Of a stretch of DNA of 5,572 nucleotides, positions 1-5,572 are shown one piece after another. How positions within the stretch are numbered: position 1 is the stretch's first letter; each line of letters begins with the position of its first letter. The notes under the pieces are model-generated. The model was not told the DNA's origin, searched no databases, and saw only the letters and a list, made by a program, of their open reading frames with translations. The DNA is from Bacteroidota bacterium (lineage in GTDB: Bacteria > Bacteroidota > Bacteroidia > Chitinophagales > Chitinophagaceae), in the NCBI GenBank assembly GCA_028877045.1, contig JAGWPQ010000161.1:1-5572 (forward strand), in the 5' to 3' direction. Both the position numbers and the translations under genes were made by a program.

Positions 1-193
1 AAGCAGTGGATTTATAATACGCAGCAATATTTTCGGCATCGGGAATATGTTGCGTAAACTGCAAGGTACAATCGTCACAATACCAAATTTCGAATGATTC
101 GTTACTAACTGTATAATCTTTAGCAGTAAAAGATTTACGGATGTAATTACTTCCGCAACAAGGGCACTGTAAGTATGTAATATTTTTTCCCAT
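1..193 (-). CDS. Class I SAM-dependent methyltransferase with N-terminal Cys ribbon (partial, N-terminus only)
   Basis: Only the first 64 codons are inside the window; the gene runs off the left edge. Translation from the ATG at 193 begins MGKNITYLQCPCCGS and stays open to base 1. Two CxxC pairs, Cys10/Cys13 and Cys39/Cys42, make a small putative zinc ribbon. They are followed by LQFTQHIPDAENIAAYYKS, matching the 'C..C.l.fT...P....i..YY.s' pattern that precedes the Rossmann-fold methyltransferase domain in a common Bacteroidota family. The SAM-binding motifs would lie outside the window, so the methyltransferase call rests on this N-terminal signature and family memory. The substrate is unknown. 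It is co-directional with the upstream HU-domain gene, separated by 77 bp. No clear Shine-Dalgarno precedes the ATG, which is usual for this phylum. Another Cys-ribbon protein remains possible. Confidence 0.72.
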   Translation of the reverse strand, partial: MGKNITYLQCPCCGSNYIRKSFTAKDYTVSNESFEIWYCDDCTLQFTQHIPDAENIAAYYKSTA

Positions 194-230
194 CTAAATC
201 AAACTATAAAATAAATCCTATCCAACATTA

Positions 231-246
231 AAAGTAGATCAAAGTA
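231..246 (-). repeat. Short tandem direct repeat in the gap before the methyltransferase gene
   Basis: The 77-bp gap between the HU-domain gene and the methyltransferase gene holds two copies of TACTTT (minus strand), at 246-241 and 236-231, separated by GATC. The copies start exactly 10 bp apart, about one helical turn. It could be an operator half-site pair, but six-base AT-rich repeats arise often by chance. Otherwise this gap shows no hairpin followed by a T-run and no good Bacteroidota promoter. Confidence 0.25.
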
Positions 247-270
247 TCCGAAACGTAATTTTTGCATTTC

Positions 271-843
271 TTAAATATAATAATACAACAAAGCACCCAA
301 TCCCATCAGCGCAAGAATGATGGCATAGACCCACCAATAATCCTCACTTTCGCTCATTAAAATTTTTTCTTCTTCGGGTGCAATAGCTTCTTGTGTAATT
401 ATTTTTGTTTCGCCCGAATCGTACACACTAACAATATTTGCATCAGCAGCTACAGAATTATTTAAATGTATTTGCTGAAGTACTGAATTGCTTTTTATTT
501 CGGGATAAAAAATAAATTCGCCTGATTCATTCTTTTTGAGCGTACCAATACCGGGCAATGCCACAGCATTTTGAGCGGCTGTTTCCTGTATGCGTTTTGA
601 AAGTTCGTTGAATTGGGCTACTGCTTCAATGCCATTTAATTTCATCTCTCTTGATAAATAATCATAAAATGCACGATCATTAACCGGTGCGTCGGACGAA
701 AAATTAATGGATTCAAATGGTGCATCAAGTGTACAGTGAACAATATCTAATTTTGCCGGAACAGATTCAATATAGAAATTACCAACACCGGGCAATCCCA
801 CTTTGTGATTCACAATAAGATATTTGTAAAACAGTTCGTACAT
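271..843 (-). CDS. Tail-anchored protein with two CCDC81-type HU-like domains
   Basis: A 190-residue protein is read from the ATG at 843; an in-frame TTG directly before it is a less likely start. Residues 1-62 look like the first bacterial HU-CCDC81 domain: a helix (MYELFYKYLIVNHK) leading into the turn-strand motif GLPGVGNF at 16-23. Residues 70-116 look like the second, repeating the motif as ALPGIGTL at 95-102 and then a basic/aromatic strand ending in FYPE. A low-complexity acidic linker (about 130-168, with EEEK and SESED) leads to one hydrophobic segment, WWVYAIILALMGLGALLYYYI, at 170-190, which ends the protein. There is no signal peptide, so an inner-membrane tail anchor with a cytoplasmic head is likely, though the acidic flank makes topology uncertain. 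Many relatives in Bacteroidota are longer and carry a peptidoglycan-binding SPOR domain after the membrane segment; none is present here. It starts 12 bp after the barrel gene and is presumably co-transcribed with it. DNA binding is not established for this family, and no specific function can be named. Confidence 0.75.
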   Translation of the reverse strand: MYELFYKYLIVNHKVGLPGVGNFYIESVPAKLDIVHCTLDAPFESINFSSDAPVNDRAFYDYLSREMKLNGIEAVAQFNELSKRIQETAAQNAVALPGIGTLKKNESGEFIFYPEIKSNSVLQQIHLNNSVAADANIVSVYDSGETKIITQEAIAPEEEKILMSESEDYWWVYAIILALMGLGALLYYYI

Positions 844-855
844 CAAAAAATTCTT

Positions 856-2607
856 TTAGCGGAACGAATATACAACACCTCCGAGAACATTAAAACCTAA
901 TACTTCATATTGATCCCATCGTTGGTATTTACTGTTTAATAGATTATTGAACTGCACCCAAATATTTAAATGTGGCAATACGCTGAACTCAGCCCCAGCA
1001 TTGAGATCCATGGCAGCAGCCAATTTTTGTGTTTGCAAAGACGGGTTGCGGTATTGTGTTCCGTCCCAGAAAAAAATATCTGACTTTAATTGCAATCCCT
1101 TCATCACTTTATAACGAACCGAACCGGAAACTTCTAAAGGAAGCAAACCCCAGGGCTTGGTGTATAATTGCTGACTGGTGTATTGGGTATAATTAATGGC
1201 ACTGCTGAACGTAAGTTTTTCCTGAAGCGTATACCCTATCTCGCCATGTAAACGGATAGCCTGCAATTGTGGTTCGTATAGAACCATAAAACTTTGCGAG
1301 TTTTCAGCAGTAACAATTCCGGGATCATTTACAAATAAAGCCTGGTTATTTATTTTTAAGAATGAAAGTCTAGCATTGAATGTTACATGTTTACCTGTTC
1401 CACCTTTAAACCCTGCATATTGTTCCATGATCTTTGTGTTCATCAAAGAACTTGGTTGCTGAATATATGGATTGAATGCTGCTAAAGATTGATAGGTATT
1501 TTTATTATAATACCCTATCCAGCCTGCCTGAAAAACAAAATGCTCATCCTTTAATTTTGCTTCAATAGTTACATTGGGCAACATTGAAAAAACACTGTTA
1601 TCCCATGAGGGTCGAATACCTGCATTTAATTTAAAATTGGGTGTATTGAATTGAACTGATGGATCAAGATAGAATAAATTATTGTTGATGGAAGAGGCCG
1701 TTGCAGTATGCAAAGCAGTTACATCTGCCGTTAATTTCAAATCAAGTGCAAATATTTTTCCGATGGCTTTATTGATAGGTGCTTTTAAAATAAAATTCAA
1801 TTCAGAACCTGATTTATTATCGAAGAATGAATTAAGTTTTATTTGTGGATGATATGAAATACCAAAATCGGTTGGCATTTTATTTTGCAATCCTAATTCA
1901 AATCCAACCTGATTAAACTGTTGTTGCAATTGTTCTTTCGAGACATTGGGAAATATTGAAGAGGAAGGATATCGATATTGTGTACTGTTATTAAAATATA
2001 TCCTTGATGTCAGTTCATTATTAACCGAATTAAAAACGCCTAAACCCTCCACTCCTGCTTTGGTAAATTCCTGAAAAGGAATATCACCTTTTGATGAAGT
2101 ATAATTGCCCCTGAGATTGATGATCGATTTTTTCCCGTCACCAAAAGCCAAAGCCGTTTCTAAATACGGTGTTGAATAATTACCAAAACCCGCTTTGATA
2201 TATTGATCGTTCTCCCAGTGAAATGCAGTGTCGATCGACAGTTCAAGCGGTTTTATAGGAACGGGCTGGTACGAAAAAAATAAATTTTGTGAAGGAATAT
2301 TATAGGTTAACGGAATCTTCGTTGAATCAATCACCGGTGTTGCCGCAGTAAAATTGATCTTAGCCGCATTACGCAACGATGGTTTAAAAACCGAAGTAAC
2401 AGTTACTACTCTTGGCGGGATCGAATCGTTTGAAACAGCAACTTCTGTTGCACGAATTGTATTGATATGATCAGCAACTTTGGCTTTTTTTGCAATTGTT
2501 TTCTTTGCTGCAGCTTTTTTCTTTTTTGTGCGATGCTGCGCATCAACAGCAACAAAAGGAGTTATAGCTGCTATTAAAAAGATCAATATTTTTTTATGGT
2601 TGTTCAT
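856..2607 (-). CDS. Outer-membrane beta-barrel protein, TonB-receptor-like but without a plug; Lys-rich mature N-terminus
   Basis: Starting at the ATG at 2607 gives 583 residues; an ATG two codons earlier (2613) gives 585. A Sec signal peptide spans residues 1-23 (basic NNHKK, hydrophobic ILIFLIAAI, cleavage after VDA before Gln24). Residues 28-43 are extremely basic, 9 lysines in 16. A conserved-looking periplasmic stretch follows (about 66-122), including VVTVTSVFKPSLRNAAKI and a Pro-rich PVPIKPLEL. From about residue 136 onward the protein is alternating amphipathic strands with aromatic ends (for example YIKAGFGNYSTPYLETAL) down to the last strand GGVVYSFR, whose Phe-Arg ending is typical of Bacteroidota outer-membrane barrels. 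Relatives are often labelled TonB-dependent receptor, but I see no TonB box, no plug domain and no carboxypeptidase-regulatory-like domain, and it is shorter than real receptors, so active transport is doubtful. It lies immediately downstream of the TPR gene and 12 bp upstream of the HU-domain gene. Substrate and role are unknown. Confidence 0.8.
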   Translation of the reverse strand: MNNHKKILIFLIAAITPFVAVDAQHRTKKKKAAAKKTIAKKAKVADHINTIRATEVAVSNDSIPPRVVTVTSVFKPSLRNAAKINFTAATPVIDSTKIPLTYNIPSQNLFFSYQPVPIKPLELSIDTAFHWENDQYIKAGFGNYSTPYLETALAFGDGKKSIINLRGNYTSSKGDIPFQEFTKAGVEGLGVFNSVNNELTSRIYFNNSTQYRYPSSSIFPNVSKEQLQQQFNQVGFELGLQNKMPTDFGISYHPQIKLNSFFDNKSGSELNFILKAPINKAIGKIFALDLKLTADVTALHTATASSINNNLFYLDPSVQFNTPNFKLNAGIRPSWDNSVFSMLPNVTIEAKLKDEHFVFQAGWIGYYNKNTYQSLAAFNPYIQQPSSLMNTKIMEQYAGFKGGTGKHVTFNARLSFLKINNQALFVNDPGIVTAENSQSFMVLYEPQLQAIRLHGEIGYTLQEKLTFSSAINYTQYTSQQLYTKPWGLLPLEVSGSVRYKVMKGLQLKSDIFFWDGTQYRNPSLQTQKLAAAMDLNAGAEFSVLPHLNIWVQFNNLLNSKYQRWDQYEVLGFNVLGGVVYSFR

Positions 2608-2613
2608 GTACAT

Positions 2614-2622
2614 TTTCTCTTT
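2614..2622 (-). promoter_or_regulatory. Ribosome binding site for the beta-barrel gene, overlapping the TPR stop codon
   Basis: The purine run AAAGAGAAA overlaps the TAA of the TPR gene (2621-2623). Its AGAG core (2620-2617) ends 3 nt before the ATG at 2613 and 9 nt before the ATG at 2607. The second spacing is more normal and favours 2607 as the start. The overlap with the upstream stop codon suggests translational coupling. Bacteroidota depend little on Shine-Dalgarno pairing, so this is only moderate evidence. Confidence 0.45.
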
Positions 2623-5572
2623 ACTGTTGATCTACTTTATTTGCTTTATTTTTTTCTTCAATCACTTTATCCAACTTTTGTTGTGCCTCAGTTTTTAATT
2701 CAGTAATTGTGGCATTTTCAACAACACTTTTAAATGTTGCTTCAGCATTAAACAGATCCTTTTCTGTAAAATAAACATCGCCCAATAAAATATAACTTTT
2801 GGTCACCCAATATTCGTAAGAGCCATATTGCTTGATCACTTCAAAACCGGCTTTTTCGGCTTCGGTTAATTTATTTTGTTGCAGTAAGATCGAAGCAATA
2901 GTATATTGAGCTTCAGCACTGAATTCGGATTTACCCAAAGCGATCACCTGCTTGTAAGCATTTATTGCCTCATCCAATTTATTGTCGGTTTGATACTTTT
3001 TTGCAACGATCATATTCGCCATCATCTTATCATCAGTTGCAGTTCCTTTTTCAGCTAACAGGTCCTGTGCATTATCAAAGGCATCTTTCCATTGTTGTAA
3101 TTTGAATTGACAACGCAATAATCCACGCATCGCTTCCAGTTTATTTTCCTGCTGCGTTGCCAGCGATTTTAATAAGATGAAATATTTTTCGGCATTGTTG
3201 AAATCTTTCAGATCGAAATAATAAATACGTGCCGATTGCAATGCACTTCTTTCAGCAAATTTGTTTGGGGCCCTTGCTGCCACAGCATTGTAGAATGGCA
3301 ATGCGGCATTGAAATCTTTATTACTGATATTAATTTCTGCTGAAAAATAATTGGCTTCAACTGCATATTTTCCATCAGAGAATTTAGACAGATATTCGCT
3401 ATAACCTTGTTTCGCATTTATAAAATCCTTTGCATCGTAACGCAATTGTGCTGCATGAAAAGTAAGCGAATCTTCTTCGCTGTAAGTGACCGGTTTACCA
3501 CTTTGTTTCATGAATGCAATAAAGTCGGCAGGTTTTTGATTGGCAATAAAAATATTCCGGATGTATTCAATGGCTTCATCACTTTCCTGCGAATCGGGAT
3601 ACTTGGCAACCAGTTCGGTGAAGCTTTTCAGCGATTCGTCATTCTTATTCAAATTAAAATAGGCAACGCCCGATTTTAAATAAGCCTGCGGCCAAAGAGA
3701 ACCAGCATTTTTATCTTTCAAAATAAAATTCAACGAAGGAATTGCTTCATCATATTTTTCCTGCGCAAGAAAAGTATTAGCGATCTCTAAATTTGCTTCA
3801 GGCAATAAAGTTGAGTTGGGGTATTGCTTTGAAATATTTTGCAGTAAAGAAATCTTCTCATTGCTTCTATTCGAAGCACCCGCAATGATGGCTTCCTGAT
3901 ACAAAGCATAATCGGATGCTTTCCCATTTTGACTGATGACTATCTCGTACATCATCAATGCCTGCTTGTAATTTTTATTCATGAAATAACAATCAGCAGC
4001 TCTTACATAAGCATCCTGCTCTAAGGCAGATGATGTATAATTGATTATTCTTGAGACCTGCTGAAAATAAGAAAGCGCAGTATTGTAATCTTCTTTCTTT
4101 AATAAACAATAAGCCAAATTATATTTTGCATTCTTACTGTTCACTTCGCCGTTCACCTGCGAATTTTTTAAGTAGTTGGCAAAATAATTTATTGCTTCAT
4201 CAATATTACCGTTGCGATAAGCTATCTCCCCTTTCCAGAAATAAACCAATTGCAGAAAATTATTATTGAAAGGGGCTTTTAAAATCCTTGTAAACAATTC
4301 GTCAGCCTGATCGATGTGTTGATCATTGATTAATTCAACTGCTCTTCCATATAAGATTCCGGGATATACTTTTTTGATGGCATCGCTCTGCGAATGCAAA
4401 CTTTCAAACAAGGTCAATGCCTCTTTATAATTGCTTGTATTAGCCAGTACACTCACTTCCAATTCCGTTGCATCCTGCATGTACAAAGAGTTTGGATAAG
4501 TTGCAATGAAACTTTGCAGTTCGCGTAATGCAATATCCAGATAACCTAATTCGTAACTCAATTTGGCATAACTGAACTGCGAAATTTCTTTTTGTGTAGG
4601 ATTACTGTTATTCGATTCACAAAACAAAAAAGCATTTCTAGCATTTACTTTTTGATTTGTTTTTAAATACGCATTCGCCAACAAATACATACTGTTTTGC
4701 GCCAATGAATCCTCTTTACCACCGATTTGTTTAAAGCCTTCGATACTTTTATCCCAATTATTTGCAGCATAATAACAATACGAAAGTTCGTACAGATCTT
4801 CTCTTGTTATTTTATCGGATCTCTTTATATATTCTTCCAGATAAGGTTGCGCATTTGCATAATCCTTCTTATCAAAATACAAATGTCCGGCCAATTGTTT
4901 TAATTGCAGTTCATAATATTGTTTACCACTTTTTAAAGATCTTTCTGCAAATGATAATGCTTTATCGTGTTCACCCAAAAAGTAATAGATCTCAGCAATA
5001 TAAAAAGGAACAATGTTTTTATAATCGGCACTTTCCAAAGAAATATTAAATGCTTTTAAAGCCTCAGCATAATTTTTTTCGGAGAAAGAAATAAAGCCAT
5101 AATAATAATTCGCATCTACATAATTAGAATCTTTCGGCATTTGTCTTATCACATCAAGCAAAGGTTTTGCTTCTTTGAATTGCTGTAACGCAAAATGAGC
5201 ATAGCCTTTGTGGAACTTCATTTCAGCGATCTCACCGTTATTCAGATTTTCGATACCGGCCTTTGTGTAATAAGTAATGGCATTACCAAAATCGCTTTTT
5301 CTAAAATAATATTCGGCCAGATAAAAACTGGCCATCTGAACATGTGGTGCATGATGTTCGAGATCGATAAATCTTTTTGCCAAAGGTTCTGCTGAAGCAT
5401 CATTCAGCTTTAATCCGCAAATGATGTAATAATATTTAGATTCCGATTGAATGGTAACAGGCAGATTGGTATTCGGATTTTCATTTGCATACAAATTCTT
5501 AAACACCGGATAAGCCAAACTATATTGTTCTTTCTGAAATAACTCTTTAGCCGATTTAAAAACAGCATCAGG
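2621..5572 (-). CDS. Very long tetratricopeptide-repeat protein (N-terminus beyond window), probable periplasmic scaffold
   Basis: The frame is open from the right edge, with 983 codons visible before the TAA. No ATG start lies near the edge, and the visible protein opens PDAVFKSAKELFQKEQYSLA, already inside the first repeat. The true start, probably with a signal peptide, must therefore lie outside; an in-frame TTG at 5518 is internal. The protein is almost wholly TPR-like helix pairs: I count about 24-25 units of 34-38 residues. Clear ones include those built on YLAEYYFRKSDFGNAITYY, YNLAYCLLKKEDYNTALSYF, LEIANTFLAQEKYDEAIPSL and LGDVYFTEKDLFNAEATF. It ends in a charged capping helix (EAQQKLDKVIEEKNKANKVDQQ region). 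TPR arrays form superhelices that bind proteins or peptides; no catalytic domain is visible. The barrel gene follows within 7-13 bp, which suggests that the two products act together at the outer membrane. A resemblance in style to gliding/type IX secretion TPR lipoproteins (SprE/PorW) is possible but not shown by any specific motif here. Confidence 0.85.
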   Translation of the reverse strand, partial: PDAVFKSAKELFQKEQYSLAYPVFKNLYANENPNTNLPVTIQSESKYYYIICGLKLNDASAEPLAKRFIDLEHHAPHVQMASFYLAEYYFRKSDFGNAITYYTKAGIENLNNGEIAEMKFHKGYAHFALQQFKEAKPLLDVIRQMPKDSNYVDANYYYGFISFSEKNYAEALKAFNISLESADYKNIVPFYIAEIYYFLGEHDKALSFAERSLKSGKQYYELQLKQLAGHLYFDKKDYANAQPYLEEYIKRSDKITREDLYELSYCYYAANNWDKSIEGFKQIGGKEDSLAQNSMYLLANAYLKTNQKVNARNAFLFCESNNSNPTQKEISQFSYAKLSYELGYLDIALRELQSFIATYPNSLYMQDATELEVSVLANTSNYKEALTLFESLHSQSDAIKKVYPGILYGRAVELINDQHIDQADELFTRILKAPFNNNFLQLVYFWKGEIAYRNGNIDEAINYFANYLKNSQVNGEVNSKNAKYNLAYCLLKKEDYNTALSYFQQVSRIINYTSSALEQDAYVRAADCYFMNKNYKQALMMYEIVISQNGKASDYALYQEAIIAGASNRSNEKISLLQNISKQYPNSTLLPEANLEIANTFLAQEKYDEAIPSLNFILKDKNAGSLWPQAYLKSGVAYFNLNKNDESLKSFTELVAKYPDSQESDEAIEYIRNIFIANQKPADFIAFMKQSGKPVTYSEEDSLTFHAAQLRYDAKDFINAKQGYSEYLSKFSDGKYAVEANYFSAEINISNKDFNAALPFYNAVAARAPNKFAERSALQSARIYYFDLKDFNNAEKYFILLKSLATQQENKLEAMRGLLRCQFKLQQWKDAFDNAQDLLAEKGTATDDKMMANMIVAKKYQTDNKLDEAINAYKQVIALGKSEFSAEAQYTIASILLQQNKLTEAEKAGFEVIKQYGSYEYWVTKSYILLGDVYFTEKDLFNAEATFKSVVENATITELKTEAQQKLDKVIEEKNKANKVDQQ

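Noticed and set aside
199..267. A 22-codon ATG-initiated frame on the minus strand (MQKLRFGYFDLLLMLDRIYFIV), in the same frame as and just after the HU-domain gene's stop codon
   Set aside because: It is too short, has no ribosome-binding site and no recognisable family, and a read-through product would not restore a SPOR domain. A chance AT-rich frame is the simpler reading.
194..270. Possible Bacteroidota promoter (TAnnTTTG-like TACTTTG at 246-240, or TATAGTTTG close to the methyltransferase ATG)
   Set aside because: Each deviates from the -7 consensus, neither has a TTG at the expected -33 spacing, and the second would put the transcription start on the ATG itself.
844..846. TTG as the start of the HU-domain gene
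   Set aside because: An ATG follows immediately in the same frame; there is no reason to prefer the TTG.
856..2607. Functional TonB-dependent transporter call
   Set aside because: No plug, no TonB box, and short length; kept only as a beta-barrel of unknown function.
2480..2698. Plus-strand 72-codon frame rich in Phe
   Set aside because: It is the antisense shadow of the lysine tract and signal peptide of the barrel gene plus the end of the TPR gene; Phe runs simply mirror AAA/AAG lysine codons.
3208..5395. Other open frames inside the TPR gene (3208-3417 minus; 3407-3679, 4051-4269, 4762-5049 and 5195-5395 plus)
   Set aside because: All lie within a confidently coding gene and their translations show no domain, signal peptide or coherent composition.
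5516..5518. TTG as the start of the TPR gene
   Set aside because: The frame stays open upstream to the window edge, and the residues before it (AKELFQKEQYS) already form part of the first TPR helix pair.

Overview
The window looks like a chromosomal segment from a low-GC member of the Bacteroidota, probably of the Chitinophagaceae/Sphingobacteriia type. The evidence is that the recognisable families (CCDC81-type HU-domain protein, plug-less 'TonB-receptor-like' barrel, very long periplasmic TPR protein, short-Cys-ribbon SAM methyltransferase) are typical of that phylum. The DNA is AT-rich, Shine-Dalgarno signals are weak, and the barrel ends in an aromatic residue followed by Arg. This placement is inference from protein style, not from a marker gene.

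All real genes lie on the minus strand, so the window reads from high to low coordinates. First comes a giant TPR-repeat protein (5572 to 2621) whose N-terminus lies beyond the right edge. Only 7-13 bp later (depending on the start chosen) comes an outer-membrane beta-barrel protein (2607 or 2613 to 856) with a signal peptide and a strikingly lysine-rich mature N-terminus. Twelve bp after that comes a 190-residue protein (843 to 271) with two CCDC81-type HU-like domains and a membrane segment at its extreme C-terminus. After a 77-bp gap comes the N-terminus of a Cys-ribbon SAM-dependent methyltransferase (193 to beyond the left edge).

The first three genes are packed tightly enough to be one transcription unit. 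Their predicted locations differ: periplasm for the TPR scaffold, outer membrane for the barrel, and inner membrane with a soluble HU-like head for the third. The working hypothesis is that they form an envelope-spanning assembly of unknown function. The methyltransferase is co-directional, but its role in the same process is not supported by anything in the sequence. There are no RNA genes, mobile elements, CRISPR arrays or convincing terminators here, and no gene-free stretch longer than 77 bp.
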